A stretch of 64,000 nt of DNA from Rhodococcus globerulus NBRC 14531 (GTDB lineage Bacteria; Actinomycetota; Actinomycetes; Mycobacteriales; Mycobacteriaceae): NCBI RefSeq assembly GCF_001894805.1, contig NZ_BCWX01000002.1, forward strand, positions 1,054,001 through 1,118,000, read 5' to 3'. Shown here piece after piece: positions 48,501 to 62,006 of this stretch. The notes below the pieces were generated by a model, which saw only the letters and a list, made by a program, of their open reading frames with translations, did not search any database and had not been told where the DNA came from. Position 1 is the stretch's first letter. The number at the start of each line of letters is the position of its first letter. The position numbers and the translations under genes were made by a program.

Positions 48501-51500
48501 AGCGTCACTCACCGCGGACTGAGTGCGCTAGCCGCAGAACAAACGCAGCGATACAGCATCTCCGCTTCCTCGCGGACCCTTCATTTTTCGTCACCGAGCT
48601 TCGACGCTTCTATCCTCGAACTACTGCTTGCCATAGATGCCGGCGCCACGATGGTGATTGCCTCACCCGATGTGTACGGCGGTGAAGATCTGGCCGAGCT
48701 CATCGCCCGTGAAGGCGTCACGCACGCCTTCATCACCCCGGCAGCGCTTGCCTCGGTCGATCCGACCGGGCTCGATGTACTTCAATCCATCGTTGTCGGC
48801 GGCGAGGCATGCCCGCCCGAACTGGTGCAGCGATGGGCGCCGGGCCGTCGGTTGTTCAACGGCTACGGCCCCACTGAAACCACGGTCATGGTGTGCATCA
48901 GCGACGCGTTGGCAGTGGGGGAGCCAGTCACCATCGGCGGACCGGTCCGCGGGGTGTCGGCTGTCGTTCTCGACGGATCCGGAAACCCGGTGCCGGTCGG
49001 TGTGACGGGTGAGCTCTACATCGCCGGTCTCGGACTGGCCCGCGGATACCACGATCAGCCTGCGCTGACCGCATCGCGATTTGTGGCGGCACCATTCGGT
49101 CCCAGTGGAACTCGTATGTACCGGACCGGTGACCTGGTGCGCTGGACTGCCGGCGGAACCATCGACTACGTCGGGCGGTCCGATCATCAGGTGAAAGTTC
49201 GTGGGTTCCGCATCGAACTCGGCGAAATCGATTCGGTTCTCAGCAGCCATCCCGGCGTCGAATTTGCCGTCACGGTGGGTGTGGACGGCCCGGCCGGCGA
49301 GACGATATTGGCGTCGTACGTGGTGCTGTCGACGGAAACAGTTGCGGTGGAAGAGCTTCTGAGCCATGCGCGCCGGTCCCTGCCGGCGTTCATGGTGCCA
49401 TCGGCGATCACTCCGATCGGCCACGTTCCACTCACCCCCGTCGGAAAGCTGGACCGCGCCGCACTACCGGCCCCGGTGCTTGGCACGATCGAGCGAACGG
49501 TGGCGCCCCTGGTCACGGCAACCGAACTGGTGGTCGCCGACGCGTTCGGAGAACTGCTCGGTACCGAGGACATCGGCGCCCTGGACAATTTCTTCGACCT
49601 CGGCGGCAACTCACTGCTCGCGACCAGGCTGGTTGCGCGTCTCGGCGAATCACTGGGCCGCCACGTTCCGGTCCGCATGCTGTTCGAACACCCAGACATC
49701 CGAGACCTCGCAGCTGCGCTGGATTCAACGGCTTCGGTCCTGGCGCTGCCGCCGATCACTGTAAGCAAGCGCCCCGAACGAATTCCACTGTCGTACGCGC
49801 AATCACGCGTCTGGTTCCTCAACCAACTCGATCCGGCCTCACCCGCGTACAACGTTCCGGCGGCAATCTCACTCGACGGCAGCCTCGACGTGCCGGCTCT
49901 GGAAGCTGCGGTGCTCGATGTGATCGAGCGTCACGAGATCTTGCGAACGGTGTTCCCCGACTCGGATACCGGGCCGCATCAGGTGGTGCAGAGCAACGTC
50001 ACCGCGGTGGAATTCGAGACGGAAGGCGCCCGTGGGGCGGTGCCGATTGCCGCCGAATTTGCTTCTCGTGGCTTCGACGTCACCTCCGAAGCGCCCATCC
50101 GCGCACTACTGATGGAGACCGCACCGGATCGCCACACTCTTGTCATCGTCGTGCACCACATCGCCGCTGACGGATGGTCCGTCGCGCCCTTGATGAGGGA
50201 CGTGCTCACCGCCTACATTGCACGATGCTCCGGACATGCTCCGAACTTCACACCCCTCGACGTGCACTACGCCGACTTCGCCCTGTGGCAACGCCAGGCG
50301 CTCGGCGGCGCGGACGACCCCGATAGTGTGCTCGGCGCACAGGCGTCGTACTGGCGGGAAACCTTGCGCGGGGCACCCGAGTTGATCGATCTCCCCGTCG
50401 ATCGGCCGCGCCCGCTCACTCAATCGCTGGCTGGTGCGCACGTCACCGTCGCGCTGCCGTCGCACATTCGCACCGCAGTGGAAGCCCTTGCCGGATCTAA
50501 CGCAGCGACACCGTTCATGGTGTTGCACGCGGCATACGCCGTGCTGCTGTCTCGCGTGAGTCGCAGCAGCGACGTCGTGATCGGCTCGCCGGTCGCCGGA
50601 CGTGGCCACCGAGTTCTCGACGATCTGGTCGGAATGTTCGTCAACACCGTCGGACTGCGCACGATTGTCGATCCCGCTGCGACCTTCGTCGACGTACTAC
50701 GCACTGTTCGCGCCGTTGACCTGGATGCATTTGCCCACACGGACATTCCTTTCGAACAGGTTGTGGAGGTTGTTGCGCCGACGCGTACAACCGACCGCCA
50801 TCCGTTGTTCCAGACGATGTTCTCCTTCCACGCCGCTCATCAGGTGGCGTGGAAACTGCCCGGACTGATCGTCCGCGCGGAGGAGATCACGCCCGACGTC
50901 GCGAAGTTCGATCTGCAATTCACGGTCGTGGAACAGACAGACGCAGAGGGCGCCGGGTACACCGCGTCCCTGACCTATGCAACGGATCTGCTCGACGCAG
51001 ATACCGCTGCGTCGTTTGCAACGATGTTGGAGACGCTTGTCGCCGAGGTGACTGCCGATCCGACCGTCGTAGTCGGCGACGTGGACCTCCTCGGACCGAA
51101 TGAGTCCAGTGCTGTGCGCGGTGACGTAGCAGGCGACCCCGCGACGTTGCCGCAGCTTCTCGCCCGAGCTGCGTCCGATCCGTTGGCTTTGGCATTGATC
51201 GATGCGGCGGGATCCGACGCTCTGACGTACGGCGAACTCGATCGCCGATCCGACGCTCTGTGCCGCGTGTTGGCAGCGAGTGGCGCTGCCCCGGAAACGA
51301 TTGTCGCGATTGCACTTCCGCGGTCCGTCGACTACGTGATCGCAGTGTGGGCTGTAGCCAAGACCGGCGCGGCGTTCCTGCCTGTCGATCCGGCGTATCC
51401 GGCCGAACGCATCGAACACATGCTTCGCGACAGCGGGGCCGTTCTCGGACTGACAGCCGGCAGTTATGTCGCCGACCTGCCGGACACATCGCGGTGGGTC

Positions 51501-53735
51501 ACACTCGAGTCGCTCGAACTTACCGTCGGCGGCGCAGACGTGCGTCCGGTGTCGGTCGAGCTCGATCACCCGGCCTACCTGATCTACACGTCCGGTTCCA
51601 CCGGAAAACCGAAGGGCGTGTTGGTCACCCACGCGGGACTGTCAGCTTTTGCGGAGGAACAACGCGAGCGATTCGGCGTGAGCGCTGATTCCCGCACCCT
51701 GAGTTTTGCGTCTCCCAGCTTCGACGCGTCGATTCTCGAACTGCTGCTTGCCGTCGGCGCAGGCGCAACCATGGTGATTGCACCCTCGACGGTGTACGGC
51801 GGCGCCGAACTGAGAGATGTGATGCAGCGCTGCGCTGTCACGCACGCGTTTGTCACCCCAGCAGCCCTGGCGACGGTTGATCCCAGCGGACTCGATCAGC
51901 TCGACGTAGTGATCGTCGGCGGCGATACGTGCTCAGCCGAGCTCGTATCCCAGTGGGCCCCACGGCGACGGATGTTCAACGCCTACGGTCCGACCGAGGC
52001 CACGGTCGCGGTCACGATCAGCGACGAGTTGAGCGTCGGGGATCCGGTGTCGATCGGTGGCCCGATCCGGGGCGTCGCCGCGCGTGTTCTCGATTCGCGC
52101 CTGCACTCGGTACCCGGGCGACTCGTCGGTGAGTTGTACGTCAACGGGGCCGGACTTGCGCGGGGGTATCTCGGTAGTCCCGCGTTGACGGCAACACGGT
52201 TTGTTGCCGACCCGTACGGCCAGGCAGGTGCGCGGATGTACCGCACCGGCGATCTGGTGCGCAGCGACCGCGGCGGTTCGTTGAACTACCTCGGACGCGG
52301 CGACCACCAGGTCAAGGTGCGGGGGTTCCGTATCGAGCTGGGAGAAATCGACACGGTCGTGGCGTCGGAACCGTCGGTCCGTGCAGCCGTCGCGGCCGTT
52401 GTGGGGGCCGGCAGCGATTCCAGGATCGTGGCGTACGTCGTCCCTGCCGTCGGCGGAAGTATCGATTCGGCAATGTTGCGCCGCCATGCCGCTCGCTTGT
52501 TGCCGACGCATATGGTGCCGTCCGCCTTCGTGACGATCGACTCGATCCCGACGTCGCCGGCAGGCAAGGTCGATCGCTCCGCGCTCCCGACTCCCACGTG
52601 GGACGACGACGGCGGCCGCAGGCCGGAGGGTTCCGCGGAGATCGCTCTGTGCGCGGCATTCGCCGACGTACTCGAACTCGACGTCGACATGGTCCACGCA
52701 GATTCGAGCTTCTTCGATCTCGGCGGAAACTCGCTGATGGCAACACGTCTGGTAGCTGCGATCGAGGTGAGGACCGGGAGCGCAGTTCCCGTTGGGTGGT
52801 TGTTCTCGGATCCGACGCCGGAGGCGCTGGCCCGCAAGCTTGCCGACGCCGACTCGTCCGAGCCGGATACATCAGCCTCGGCCGAGTCGGATGCATCAGC
52901 ACTGTCGGTTCTGCTGCCTATCCGAACCTCAGGGGAAGCCGAACCGCTGTTCTGCGTCCATCCCGCGATCGGCTTGGCCTGGTGCTACGGCGGGTTGGCT
53001 CAGTACGTCGATCCAGCCCGACCGTTGTACGGCCTGCAGTCGCCGATCCTCACGGACCCGGAATTCCGGGCAGAGATGATCGAAGATTTTGCGGCGCGAT
53101 ATGTCACGGAGATCCGCCGAGTCCAGCCGCACGGTCCATATCACCTACTCGGATGGTCGATCGGGGGACTGATCGCGCACGCTGCTGCCGTGCAGCTGCA
53201 GGCATTGGGGGAGAGCGTTGCCGAACTGGTCCTGTTGGACAGTTTCGTGCTCGAGGATCCGTCAATGGACGGAGCGCAACCCACACTCGCGGAATTGGTC
53301 GCGGGGCTGGGGATAGCGGTCCCTGACGCGGTGGAGTTGACTCCCGCGGCTGCGGAAGTGTTACTCCGTCGCAGTATCGGGGATCATCCGTTGGCCTCCA
53401 GCAACACGATCGAGCGACTGTACGACGAGTACTGCGCCGGGGCGCACCTTGCACATCGGTATCGCCCCGGCAGATTCGTCGGTGATCTGCTGTTCTTTTC
53501 GGCACACACGGACACCTTCGACCCACTGCGCACTGCGTCGGCGTGGCGACCGTTCATAACCGGCGTGATCGTGGACCGTCCGGTCCCCACCTCACACGCG
53601 GACATGTTCACCGACGTCGGGCTGGCGGCGATCGGGCCCGCGGTGAAACTGGCCGTTGCGTCGGGTGGTGATCGAAGCACCGACGTCGACGCTGAACTCG
53701 ATGCCTTGATCGACGAACAGGACATTCGGCGGTAG
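39522..53735 (+). CDS. Four-module non-ribosomal peptide synthetase with thioesterase
   Basis: A single ORF of 4737 residues, start GTG at 39522 behind AAGGGAG. Order seen: C1 (HHVALDG at 143-149), a half-C domain without active site (about 456-720), A1 (about 723-1200, P-loop [11 protein letters not shown] at 863), T1 (Ser1257 in LGGNSL), C2 (HHMVADG, 1442), A2 (from about 1782), T2 (Ser2321), C3 (HHIAFDG, 2503), A3 (from about 2837), T3 (Ser3364), C4 (HHIAADG, 3545), A4 (from about 3876), T4 (Ser4404), TE (GWSIGG with Ser4546, His4692). All motifs are intact and there is no epimerase. A1 pocket residues read DFWNIGMVHK, the threonine code; A2-A4 share D(G/A)LFVG(G/A)V(M/A)K, which I cannot assign. 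C1 resembles starter domains that take an acyl or aryl group (HHxxxDGFG, then AEIYTAS), so an N-capped tetrapeptide starting with Thr is likely (inference). No MbtH, aryl-acid or export gene is in view. Confidence 0.93.
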   Translation: MEGSPNRGRMSDTFPLSPSQLSLLVAQQLRPEIPVTIAQYVDVDGPLDIAVLTAASKQTGREIGSGYLRLVEVDGTPRQWLDVNLDDRLDVVDLRGESDPEAAAQDWMHREHTTPMDPFVDRLVRMAVLVLAEDRYYWYSRIHHVALDGFGAMSMMNRTAEIYTASVRNEPVPDQETASLPALVQSESDYLGSTRWNRDREYWNTKMADQPSGTSLARNTAPAQSWARIRSATVPAALRNTIAIVADAHDVTTASVVIGALAAFLARTIGTRDVVLSLPVSGRTTKAARRSGGMMSNVVPLRATIDPNYCVGDVLREVKLELTGALRHQKYRHEDLRRDLNAGTGAIADGRGFHGPLINLMLFHSGITLGAAAGELRVISTGPVEDLSVNVYQPSTTDIQIDFAANPDLYTDETLTAHHCGFLDFLELFCAAGPDTRLSDIDFHGARSWVDNVRHSQNIEYWARKLSTPAEELGLPVSADGIRSQAPVAIESDVFRCLESMAAATDTSVFVLLQSAMVGLLRRHGSAEEVSIGVSVRGYGSPSPDDFVSMFANQLVLRTEASTSATLAELVEIVDGVTVEAFDRADTLLTSVTAALGDGRTVESGPLFRAMLCFDEALDAHPRFPGLIVGVPIGSDIATDPDLVVSLTVPAGSDGSGDRTVTGVVDWLGSKRAAEDLADRFSRVLTALVTTPRLALGAVALLRADERGALVRPVRPPTPVRTLTDVLAGQVRNLPHAVAVVCGSERMSYRVLDERSNRLARKLIQEGVRSESLVGIMLTKSLDMIVAVTAVLKAGGAYLPLDRAHPADRVSFVIDDAKPVCIISDSEIPNAVVVGVESAEFSADALGDHSGFHSADNLAYVIYTSGSTGKPKGVPVTHAAVMRLFENTRRDFGFDHTDVWTMFHSFAFDFSVWELWGALLYGGTLVLVDHDLSRDPDAFRALVAEEGVTVLNQTPSAFYQYIEADTRAVSPTALRYVIFGGEALDLRRLGRWYDNHSDSAPTLVNMYGITETTVHVTRLELGSAHARSAAGSQIGDAIDGLRVYLLDDHLSPVPVGVAGEIYVAGGQLARGYLGRPDLTACRFVADPFNAGGGRLYRSGDRAHWVEPGRLEYLGRGDAQVKIRGFRIELGEIDAVILAAPGVNDAVTVVAPTPAGDVLVTYVTTADAVDDQALRMHAAGMLPTYMVPDAFMVIDAIPLTTNGKLDRRSLPSPILGSQAAFRSPTTATEIAVAAVLADILGSGPLGLDDNFFHLGGNSLAATTVVARVAEATGVRMPLRALFDHPTVSGISASVEYATQTPDSGALRVEPRPQTLPLAPAQQRLWFLGRVAPESGAYNIPFAISLRGNVDTAALQQALLDVVTRHESLRTVFPQCGDQAVQEILDPGDSFEALESIDVERRLLDDRIFEFASAGFDLVRESSVRFLLIQVADTDEYVLVVVLHHMVADGWSLAPLAADLTGAYAARVTGHAPMWEPLTVQYADYALWHRQHLGEVADPNSLASEQIAFWTRQLADAPEQLDLPIDRPRPIAPSLRGSHMDFRIDAPVHQKLTALAADHGATPFIALHGCFALLLAKYSGTDDIVVGTPVAGRGDRSLDPIVGMFVNTLALRTVIDRGMTFHEYLEQVRSIDLDAFDNADVPFDVVVDALEIDRSSSHNPVFQVAITSRIATTNTGEIAGISMTARAVDTGLTKFDLELTIAERHEAEIEGIARPDGIDATLTYSTDLFDTSTIEAMAENFVTLVKSAVTDPATRVGDLHTLHAGESAAVLPRRGQAGLPDATLAQIIGGTAEAYPDRIAVDDGERALSYRELDSESNRIARYLMDLGVCGEVPVALAVARSVDSVLAVWAVAKSGGVFVPVDPRYPEDRVAHMLEDSGARIGIRSVDAAAGGSVAAWIDFRDPDIAAEVAAYPDSPIGHDEHSTSATPASAAYIIYTSGSTGVPKGTVVTHSGLANLAREQQDRYRITENSRTLHFASPSFDGAVLELLLAGSTGATMVIAPADIYGGDALGKFLRTSAVTHAFVTPAALATVDPGGISDLECVVVGGDVCTPELVESWSRGRRLHNGYGPTETTVMVAISDQIEPGESITIGGPIRGVDAVVLDSRLQPVPVGGVGELYIGGAGLARGYHRRAGLTSDRFVAHPYSTDGARMYRTGDLVRWTKDLTLRYVGRSDHQLKIRGFRIELGEIDAALMESPLVQFATTIAVESSVGTALASYVLFSDENRDGENRDTEALFGLLGETLPRYMIPSSITAIDAIPLTPVGKLDRRALPTPLAREILGTGRAPEPGLEQAVAEVFAALLDVTAVRASDSFFDLGGNSLIATQVTARLTAATGIAVEVRSIFENPTVEGLALRLASCVAASDDRPALTAVVRPDRVPLSAAQQRLWFVNRFDPASPAYNIPFSIRITGNVSVDALEAALSDVIARHEALRTVYVDDADGPVQIIRARADVNFAVEQCTGNADTTVDEFTGRGFDLSADLPLRALLVREGPDVHRLVVVIHHIAFDGWSLTPFAADFVAAYSARAVGDSPVFMPLDVQYADYALWQHTVLGDAHDPEGVVSRELKFWTATMAGAPDELRLPKDRPRGSESTTAVGSVPVILDSDAGRLIGVLARDTGTTQFMVLHAMFALVLARLGATDDVVIGTPVAGRGRPELDALIGMFVNSLPLRTAVDHRAPFTDLLDAVRESDLAAFEHADLPFDVLVDALDLDRSTPRHPVFQVMLSYHQNLVSPQVSVHGVHLHAEPLEPATAKFDLELTLVAGDSDNPEITGSLRFAHALFDEDTAARIAARFESVARAVIADPSTTIADIELLTADERASLMPVRGPAWVGSRTLADIFTQTATEAGHSVALRSGNVTLRYRELYSRASAVAHRLTTEGIGAEDIVAIAIPRSVDSIVSLWAVALTGAAFVPVDPRYPADRILHMLTDSGASRGLTTTSVLESLPRSVPWLTMDEIVADSRELVVPAAPIRADNLAYIIYTSGSTGKPKGVSVTHRGLSALAAEQTQRYSISASSRTLHFSSPSFDASILELLLAIDAGATMVIASPDVYGGEDLAELIAREGVTHAFITPAALASVDPTGLDVLQSIVVGGEACPPELVQRWAPGRRLFNGYGPTETTVMVCISDALAVGEPVTIGGPVRGVSAVVLDGSGNPVPVGVTGELYIAGLGLARGYHDQPALTASRFVAAPFGPSGTRMYRTGDLVRWTAGGTIDYVGRSDHQVKVRGFRIELGEIDSVLSSHPGVEFAVTVGVDGPAGETILASYVVLSTETVAVEELLSHARRSLPAFMVPSAITPIGHVPLTPVGKLDRAALPAPVLGTIERTVAPLVTATELVVADAFGELLGTEDIGALDNFFDLGGNSLLATRLVARLGESLGRHVPVRMLFEHPDIRDLAAALDSTASVLALPPITVSKRPERIPLSYAQSRVWFLNQLDPASPAYNVPAAISLDGSLDVPALEAAVLDVIERHEILRTVFPDSDTGPHQVVQSNVTAVEFETEGARGAVPIAAEFASRGFDVTSEAPIRALLMETAPDRHTLVIVVHHIAADGWSVAPLMRDVLTAYIARCSGHAPNFTPLDVHYADFALWQRQALGGADDPDSVLGAQASYWRETLRGAPELIDLPVDRPRPLTQSLAGAHVTVALPSHIRTAVEALAGSNAATPFMVLHAAYAVLLSRVSRSSDVVIGSPVAGRGHRVLDDLVGMFVNTVGLRTIVDPAATFVDVLRTVRAVDLDAFAHTDIPFEQVVEVVAPTRTTDRHPLFQTMFSFHAAHQVAWKLPGLIVRAEEITPDVAKFDLQFTVVEQTDAEGAGYTASLTYATDLLDADTAASFATMLETLVAEVTADPTVVVGDVDLLGPNESSAVRGDVAGDPATLPQLLARAASDPLALALIDAAGSDALTYGELDRRSDALCRVLAASGAAPETIVAIALPRSVDYVIAVWAVAKTGAAFLPVDPAYPAERIEHMLRDSGAVLGLTAGSYVADLPDTSRWVTLESLELTVGGADVRPVSVELDHPAYLIYTSGSTGKPKGVLVTHAGLSAFAEEQRERFGVSADSRTLSFASPSFDASILELLLAVGAGATMVIAPSTVYGGAELRDVMQRCAVTHAFVTPAALATVDPSGLDQLDVVIVGGDTCSAELVSQWAPRRRMFNAYGPTEATVAVTISDELSVGDPVSIGGPIRGVAARVLDSRLHSVPGRLVGELYVNGAGLARGYLGSPALTATRFVADPYGQAGARMYRTGDLVRSDRGGSLNYLGRGDHQVKVRGFRIELGEIDTVVASEPSVRAAVAAVVGAGSDSRIVAYVVPAVGGSIDSAMLRRHAARLLPTHMVPSAFVTIDSIPTSPAGKVDRSALPTPTWDDDGGRRPEGSAEIALCAAFADVLELDVDMVHADSSFFDLGGNSLMATRLVAAIEVRTGSAVPVGWLFSDPTPEALARKLADADSSEPDTSASAESDASALSVLLPIRTSGEAEPLFCVHPAIGLAWCYGGLAQYVDPARPLYGLQSPILTDPEFRAEMIEDFAARYVTEIRRVQPHGPYHLLGWSIGGLIAHAAAVQLQALGESVAELVLLDSFVLEDPSMDGAQPTLAELVAGLGIAVPDAVELTPAAAEVLLRRSIGDHPLASSNTIERLYDEYCAGAHLAHRYRPGRFVGDLLFFSAHTDTFDPLRTASAWRPFITGVIVDRPVPTSHADMFTDVGLAAIGPAVKLAVASGGDRSTDVDAELDALIDEQDIRR

Positions 53736-53739
53736 TTGC

Positions 53740-54567
53740 TCAGGCGCGCTTGCGGGTCTTGGACTTCGACGCGTTGGATTTTGCCTCGTCGACGCTTCGT
53801 TGCAGTGCTGCCACCAGATCGACGACGTCGGCGTCCTCGCCGCCTTGTTCGACCTCGGCTGCGGGGATGACCTTCTTGCCGCCGCTCTCGATCATGTTCT
53901 CGAGCAGTTCGCGAAGCTGAAGCTGATAGTCGTCGGTGAATTCGGTCGGGTCGAAATCGCCCGCCATGCTGTCTACCAGTGTCTGCGCCATCTTGAGTTC
54001 CTTCGGCTTCGGCTTCTCTGCGCCGTCGAGCGAGGGGAACTCGGCAGCGCGAACCTCGTCCGGCCACAGGAGGGTCTGAATTACCAGGACGCCGTCCCTG
54101 GCGCGCAACGCCGCCAGACGCGTTTTCTGCCGGAGTGTGAAGTGGACAAGCGCAGTGCGATCGCTCTCCGTGAGCACCGTCGAGAGAAGGACGTATGCCT
54201 TCGGTGACGCGGAGTCCGGTTCGAGGAAATAACTCTTCTCGAAAAGGATGGGGTCGATCTGCTCGTTCGCGACAAACTCGAGCACCGGAATTTCATGCTT
54301 TTCCGCAGCCGGCAGCTTCGTGAAATCCTCGTCGGTCAGGACAACACGCGTCCCGTCTTCGGCGTCGTATGCCTTGTCGATATCGGCAAATTGCACCGTG
54401 TTTCCGCACTCCGAGCACACGCGGTTGTACTTGATCCGGCCGCCGTCCTTGGCGTGGACCTGGTGGAACTTGATGTCGTGATCTTCTGTTGCGGAGTACA
54501 CCTTGACCGGAACATTGACCAGACCGAACGCTATCGAGCCTTTCCAAATCGATCGCATGGTTCCCAT
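53740..54567 (-). CDS. ku: Ku, non-homologous end-joining protein
   Basis: A 275-residue bacterial Ku that binds DNA ends as a homodimer and recruits LigD. The start MRSIWKGSIAFGLVNVPVKVYSATEDHDIKFHQVHAKDGGRIKYNRVCSECG is classical, with the ring-forming beta core and a Lys-rich C-terminal tail (DEAKSNASKSKTRKRA). An ATG three codons further in may be the true start, as in mycobacteria. ligD is not in the window. The gene is convergent with the NRPS; only four bases lie between the two stops. Confidence 0.93.
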   Translation of the reverse strand: MGTMRSIWKGSIAFGLVNVPVKVYSATEDHDIKFHQVHAKDGGRIKYNRVCSECGNTVQFADIDKAYDAEDGTRVVLTDEDFTKLPAAEKHEIPVLEFVANEQIDPILFEKSYFLEPDSASPKAYVLLSTVLTESDRTALVHFTLRQKTRLAALRARDGVLVIQTLLWPDEVRAAEFPSLDGAEKPKPKELKMAQTLVDSMAGDFDPTEFTDDYQLQLRELLENMIESGGKKVIPAAEVEQGGEDADVVDLVAALQRSVDEAKSNASKSKTRKRA

Positions 54568-54649
54568 GATGGTCGCTGCAACGCAATTGCGCGAGAGAAA
54601 ACAATGGGTGCGATGTCGAATTGTTGTTCGCGATCACCGCGTCGGCGGG

Positions 54650-54997
54650 TCAGGACGACGCGATACGCAGCACCAAGGCGGCAACGGCGAGGAGCCCGAG
54701 CATCGCGGGAGGCACGATGTTCTGGTCGCCCGATCGCAGGTGAGCGGCGACGGCGCCGATGAAATACAGGATCAGTCCGATGGCGGCGGCGATGCCGATC
54801 ACGGGGACAACAAGCCCGACCAATAGGCCGACGATGCCGACGAGCTTGATGACGCCGAGTCCGGGAATCCATTCTTCGGGAACGCCCAATCCGGTCAGGG
54901 TGTCGACGAGTTTTTCTTCGCGCGTGATGTCGAGATAGGCAGATCCGGCGAGAGTGGCAGTCAGAATCACGGCAACAACGGCATAAAGAATGAACAA
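54650..54997 (-). CDS. DoxX-like small membrane protein
   Basis: About 115 residues and four helices in the DoxX-like pattern: an initial helix, then LDITREEKLVDTLTGLGVPEEWIPGLGVIKLVGIVGLLVGL. The TTG at 54997 stands after CTGGAG; an ATG at 55042 would add 15 residues. DoxX proteins sit in the membrane and some take part in thiol/oxidative-stress complexes, but this branch is uncharacterised. It is on the same strand as ku (82-base gap) and crtL. Confidence 0.65.
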   Translation of the reverse strand: MFILYAVVAVILTATLAGSAYLDITREEKLVDTLTGLGVPEEWIPGLGVIKLVGIVGLLVGLVVPVIGIAAAIGLILYFIGAVAAHLRSGDQNIVPPAMLGLLAVAALVLRIASS

Positions 54998-55063
54998 GGA
55001 AACTCCAGTGATCGGTGAGGCGATATGTAGTGACGCTATCAACGACCGTTACTTGGACCGCCG

Positions 55064-56203
55064 TTATTTCGACCTCAACGCTGAAAGCGGCGCGCCCATC
55101 AATGTTCGTCTCACCCGCCACGGTGAGGCGGCGAATAGTGACGTCATGACCTTCGCCGTAGCGGCTGCATCGCGGCGATCCGACAGATAGGCCTGTTGCT
55201 GTTCGACAGGCAGCGCAAAAAACGTCGCAAAGAACGTTTCGACGTCAGCGGCTTCGAGCGTGAGAAGTGCGCTCAGGCCTACTCGCCGCAGTGCTGCGAC
55301 AGCTCGAGCCGCTCGCGGCCACAGTGCGTTCTGAGGGTCGTCGCCGCGGGCAATCGCCGAAGCAACAGCGTCTGCTTCGTTCAGGGCCGTGGCGACGCTG
55401 TACCCGGTGCCGGGATGCATCAGTCCGCCGCGTGCGCCGAATCGGAAGGGATCACCGCGCCGACGCGGTGGCGATTCCACAGCGAACCGGACACGTTCGA
55501 CGGGGGCGTCTTCCGCAACGGTGACGCCGCGATTGCCGAGCCGAATGTGCAGTCGCCGTTTCAGCTCGCCGAGCGGTAGGGGCGGTCGACCTACAAGACA
55601 CGTCTCCTCGAGGAGCGTCCGGTTGGCGTCGAGGGGGACGGCGTAGAGGAACGACGGCTCTGCGGTTTCCGCGGTGCCGTTGTCGCGTCGCCAATCCATG
55701 AACCAGGCTGCGTTGCCGTCGAGTGCCGGCTCCGCGGCGGCGCGATCGACCACGATTCCGAAGGCGGTTTGCTGAGCCATTCTGGGAGTTGGTGGTGTTC
55801 CACGGGCATCGACCACGACCTGTGCGCCGATACGGGTCCCGTCAGCGCAGATGAGGGAGTGGGTAGTCACATGAGTGACTCTCTCTGCTATGACCTGCGT
55901 AGATCCGGTCGACAGTATTGATTGCAGTATCGATGTATTCAATACGCAGTAAGTGCGATCGAGCGTTGTGGGTCGCTGCGCCCACGCCGACGGGCGACCG
56001 ATACGACTGGAAATGGCCGCGTCCGGCAACCACGCCGGAAGCTCGTCGAGCCAGGCCGCATACGTTGCCGTCCACGCTCGCGTGGGGTGCGGATCGATCA
56101 GAATGACCGACAGATTGTGGGCGACGCATCTCGTCGCCAGCGCCCGCCCGGCCGGCCCGCCGCCCACGATGACGACGTCTGCGGCGGTTGTTCGGGTTGT
56201 CAT
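55064..56203 (-). CDS. crtLm: Lycopene cyclase (CrtLm-like)
   Basis: A 379-residue FAD/NAD-binding protein of the lycopene beta-cyclase family. The dinucleotide motif is DVVIVGGGPAGRALATRC. ATYAAWLDELPAWLP follows, FLYAVPLDANRTLLEETCL is the conserved cyclase region, and GARGGLMHPGTGYSVATALNEAD is the C-terminal substrate region. It should cyclise lycopene ends in Rhodococcus carotenoid synthesis; one-end (monocyclase) activity is known for the R. erythropolis enzyme. No other carotenoid gene is near. The ATG at 56203 is used; it overlaps no neighbour, but the ABC-F ORF starts divergently 159 bases away. Confidence 0.8.
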   Translation of the reverse strand: MTTRTTAADVVIVGGGPAGRALATRCVAHNLSVILIDPHPTRAWTATYAAWLDELPAWLPDAAISSRIGRPSAWAQRPTTLDRTYCVLNTSILQSILSTGSTQVIAERVTHVTTHSLICADGTRIGAQVVVDARGTPPTPRMAQQTAFGIVVDRAAAEPALDGNAAWFMDWRRDNGTAETAEPSFLYAVPLDANRTLLEETCLVGRPPLPLGELKRRLHIRLGNRGVTVAEDAPVERVRFAVESPPRRRGDPFRFGARGGLMHPGTGYSVATALNEADAVASAIARGDDPQNALWPRAARAVAALRRVGLSALLTLEAADVETFFATFFALPVEQQQAYLSDRRDAAATAKVMTSLFAASPWRVRRTLMGAPLSALRSK

Positions 56204-56361
56204 CCCCCGAGGATTCCATCTACATCGCAGATCTCCCACTGTTAGCGGATTCACACGCCGCTGGTCGGAGATGGCCCCAGCTCACGGTAAAATTGGAAGT
56301 TCTTGTGTCTGCCGTCAGGACACGTTTGCCCGTAGTTGTCTTTAGTTCTGAGGAGTTCTGC

Positions 56362-57993
56362 TTGATTACCGCCACTGACCTCGAAGTTCGTGCCGGTGTC
56401 CGCACCCTTCTCACGGCGCCCGGTCCGTCCTTGCGAATTCAGCCCGGTGATCGCATCGGATTGGTCGGTCGTAACGGTGCAGGCAAGACCACCACACTGC
56501 GTCTCCTCGCCGGTGAGGGAGAGCCGTACGCGGGCAAGGTCGTCCGGACCGGCGACCTCGGCTACCTGCCGCAGGACCCCAAAGAGGGCGACCTGAGCGT
56601 GCTCGCCAAGGATCGTGTCCTCTCGGCCCGTGGCCTCGACACGATGCTCCGTGACATGGAGAAGCAGCAGATTCTCATGGGCGAGGTTCTCGACCAGGAA
56701 TCACAGGACAAGGCAGTCAAGAAGTACGGTCAGCTCGAAGACCGCTTTTCCTCCCTGGGCGGCTACGAAGCCGAGAGTGAAGCTGCACGCATCACCAGCA
56801 GCCTCGGCCTCGAAGATCGCATCCTCGGCCAGCCACTGAGCACGCTGTCCGGTGGTCAGCGTCGACGCGTCGAGTTGGCTCGAATTCTCTTTGCCGCGTC
56901 CGATGGCAGCGGCGCGCGCTCGGACACGACTCTGCTCCTCGACGAGCCCACCAACCACCTCGACGCGGACTCCATCACGTGGCTGCGCGGATTCCTCCAG
57001 AATCACGAGGGTGGCCTTGTGGTCATCAGTCACGATGTTGATCTGCTCAACGACGTCGTCAACCGTGTCTGGTTCCTCGACGCCGTGCGCAGTGAAGCCG
57101 ACATCTACAACATGAACTGGAAGAAGTACCTCGACGCCCGTGCAACCGACGAGCAGCGTCGACGCCGCGAGCGCGCCAACGCCGAGAAGAAGGCCGGCGC
57201 TCTGCGCATCCAGGCAGCCAAGATGGGCGCCAAGGCAACCAAGGCTGTTGCCGCCCAGAACATGGCAAAGCGCGCAGACAAGTTGATGGCCAACCTCGAT
57301 GCCGAGCGCGTGTCCGACAAGGTCGCGAAGATCCGTTTCCCCGAGCCTGCAGCGTGCGGCAAGACTCCGCTCATGGGCAAGAACCTCACCAAGGTGTACG
57401 GCTCACTCGAAATCTTCACCGGCGTCGACCTGGCGATCGACCGCGGATCCCGCGTTGTCATCCTCGGACTCAACGGTGCAGGCAAGACGACCCTGCTGCG
57501 CATCCTCGCGAACGCCGAGAAAGCCGATGCCGGTGAGCTGATCGCGGGTCACGGACTCAAGATCGGTTACTTCGCGCAGGAGCACGACACCCTCGACGAC
57601 AACGATTCGGTGTGGGAGAACATCCGTCACGCCGCTCCGGACACGGGGGAGCAGGAACTGCGTTCGCTCCTGGGTGCATTCATGTTCACGGGCCCGCAGC
57701 TCGAACAGCCGGCAGGCACGCTCTCCGGCGGTGAGAAGACCCGTCTGGCACTGGCCGGCCTCGTGTCGTCCGCTGCAAACGTCCTGCTGCTCGACGAGCC
57801 CACCAACAACCTCGACCCGATCTCCCGCGAGCAGGTCCTGGACGCGCTTCGCAGCTACACCGGCGCCGTTGTCCTGGTGACTCACGATCCGGGTGCGGCT
57901 GAGGCTCTCAACCCCGAGCGCGTCATCCTTCTGCCCGACGGCAACGAGGATCACTGGTCGCAGGAATACCTCGAGCTGATTCAGCTGGCGTAA
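56362..57993 (+). CDS. ABC-F family ATPase
   Basis: A 543-residue soluble protein with two ABC cassettes and no membrane part. Cassette 1 has GRNGAGKTTT, LSGGQRRRVEL and LLLDEPTNHLD; cassette 2 has GLNGAGKTTL, LSGGEKTRLAL and LLLDEPTNNLD. A charged helical linker of about 80 residues (KKYLDARATDEQRRRRERANAEKKAG) lies between them. ABC-F proteins act on ribosomes as translation factors or antibiotic-protection proteins. The start is a TTG at 56362, six bases after GAGGAG; longer reading frames reach into the cyclase promoter. Position corresponds to Rv1473 of M. tuberculosis, described as a macrolide-related ATPase, but resistance is not implied by sequence. Confidence 0.9.
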   Translation: MITATDLEVRAGVRTLLTAPGPSLRIQPGDRIGLVGRNGAGKTTTLRLLAGEGEPYAGKVVRTGDLGYLPQDPKEGDLSVLAKDRVLSARGLDTMLRDMEKQQILMGEVLDQESQDKAVKKYGQLEDRFSSLGGYEAESEAARITSSLGLEDRILGQPLSTLSGGQRRRVELARILFAASDGSGARSDTTLLLDEPTNHLDADSITWLRGFLQNHEGGLVVISHDVDLLNDVVNRVWFLDAVRSEADIYNMNWKKYLDARATDEQRRRRERANAEKKAGALRIQAAKMGAKATKAVAAQNMAKRADKLMANLDAERVSDKVAKIRFPEPAACGKTPLMGKNLTKVYGSLEIFTGVDLAIDRGSRVVILGLNGAGKTTLLRILANAEKADAGELIAGHGLKIGYFAQEHDTLDDNDSVWENIRHAAPDTGEQELRSLLGAFMFTGPQLEQPAGTLSGGEKTRLALAGLVSSAANVLLLDEPTNNLDPISREQVLDALRSYTGAVVLVTHDPGAAEALNPERVILLPDGNEDHWSQEYLELIQLA

Positions 57994-57996
57994 CCG

Positions 57997-58042
57997 CCTG
58001 TGCGCCTTTCTGGTAGCTCCCACTACCGAAAAGGCGCACAGG
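57997..58042. terminator. Terminator between convergent ABC-F and acnR
   Basis: CCTGTGCGCCTTT (57997-58009) pairs with AAAGGCGCACAGG (58030-58042), and inner GGTAG/CTACC extends the stem. It begins four bases after the ABC-F stop and ends 12 bases before the acnR stop. Confidence 0.75.
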
Positions 58043-58053
58043 GGCGAAGCCCC

Positions 58054-58620
58054 TCAGTCCTGTCGACGCACCGATTCCTCGACCAGATCGAGGACCGCCG
58101 ACAGATTGTTGCCGGCGTGGCCCGACGCGATTCGGGCCACCAGACCGTCCATCACCAGATCGAGATAGCCGATCAGTACGTCGGTGGGTACGTCGTCACG
58201 CAACCGCCCGGCAGATTTCTGGAAGGCCAGACGAGCGCTGGTCGCCTCGGTGAGTTCCGCCGACCGCTGTGACCATTTGGCACGGAAATCCGCATCGGTC
58301 CGCAGTCGCCGGGCAATTTCCAAGCGTGTGCCAAGCCAATCGAATTGGTCGGGCTGAGCGAGCATGTCGCGCATCACCTGCACAAGGCCCTCTTCGGCGA
58401 CGACGTCGGCCATGCGGCTCGCGTCCTCGCTCGCCAACGCGAGGAAAAGTCCGTCCTTGTCCTTGAAGTGATGAAAGATCGCGCCTCGGGACAACCCGGT
58501 GACATCTTCCAGTCTTCTGACTGTGGCGCCGTCGTAGCCGTATTCCGCAAAGCAGCGGCGGGCACCGTCAAGGATCTGACTGCGCCGTGCCGCGAGATGG
58601 TCTTCACTGACCTTGGGCAC
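58054..58620 (-). CDS. acnR: AcnR, TetR-type repressor of aconitase
   Basis: A 188-residue TetR protein from the GTG at 58620, behind GAGGA. The DNA-binding part is RRSQILDGARRCFAEYGYDGATVRRLEDVTGLSRGAIFHHFKDKDGLFLALASEDASRM. The C-terminal domain is the citrate-responsive type in the corynebacterial AcnR group. The assignment rests on position: it lies directly downstream of acn on the same strand, as in Corynebacterium and Mycobacterium (Rv1474c), and a match to the known AcnR site is in the acn promoter. It represses acn. Confidence 0.85.
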   Translation of the reverse strand: MPKVSEDHLAARRSQILDGARRCFAEYGYDGATVRRLEDVTGLSRGAIFHHFKDKDGLFLALASEDASRMADVVAEEGLVQVMRDMLAQPDQFDWLGTRLEIARRLRTDADFRAKWSQRSAELTEATSARLAFQKSAGRLRDDVPTDVLIGYLDLVMDGLVARIASGHAGNNLSAVLDLVEESVRRQD

Positions 58621-58703
58621 GTTCTTGTCCTCGTCTCGCGCATCTCCACGATGCCGACTCTTTGTATGGAGTTGGCACCACCCGTGAACCGATACCAAAC
58701 GCA

Positions 58704-58739
58704 CACGGCGGACTCAGCAAGGTCGCTGAGTCCGCCGTG
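58704..58739 (-). terminator. Hairpin between acn and acnR
   Basis: CACGGCGGACTCAGC (58704-58718) pairs perfectly with 58725-58739 around six bases. It sits 21 bases after the acn stop on the minus strand, so acn and acnR may be only partly co-transcribed. Confidence 0.7.
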
Positions 58740-58760
58740 CGGAAAAGGCAGGCTGGCGAA

Positions 58761-61577
<2,817 letters not shown>

Positions 61578-61667
61578 CTATGAGGGTCGCCACCGACGGG
61601 GCTGTGTCGGCAGCTGAAGCGAGGTACTTACAACTCGGCGTATCCGGTGCCAGCTCACGCCAATCGC

Positions 61668-61687
61668 ACAGTTCACGTGAGAACTGT
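61668..61687. promoter_or_regulatory. Dyad in the acn leader
   Basis: ACAGTTC and GAACTGT are perfect 7-base arms around ACGTGA, about 106 bases before the acn start. Further on, GAGGTACCTC (61724-61733) is a 10-bp palindrome, echoed by GCGAGGTACTT at 61619-61629. They may be regulator sites or RNA structure. Confidence 0.4.
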
Positions 61688-61748
61688 CCGAACATCGGAG
61701 CTGAAGTGGACTCGGTCGAGGCGAGGTACCTCTCGGTCTGAAGTCTAA

Positions 61749-61764
61749 CAGTACGCTTGTCCTG
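61749..61764 (-). promoter_or_regulatory. AcnR operator upstream of acn
   Basis: Read toward acn, the site is CAGGACAAGCGTACTG, a full match to CAGNACNNNCGTACTG, the AcnR motif I recall from corynebacterial and mycobacterial acn promoters. It lies 187 bases before the acn start codon, so the promoter should be there and the transcript should have a leader of roughly 170-190 bases. Confidence 0.7.
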
Positions 61765-62006
61765 TGAGACTTCGGGGCAACTTGACCGAAACAATCTTCA
61801 CGCAGTCTCAGGACCTGCGCAACGCAGGGTGGACTGGGTGAGCTGACCCACAACGGATTGTGCGGAGTGTCGAAGACTCGCGGGCTTCGCACTCAACCTC
61901 AAGTAGGGTGCATTCAGGCCCGTCGCGGTCAGACCGCCCGATAACGACCTCGGATTCATTCGCACACTCGCGTGTGAACGAGCACCGAACTGCACCCGGA
62001 TGAGAG

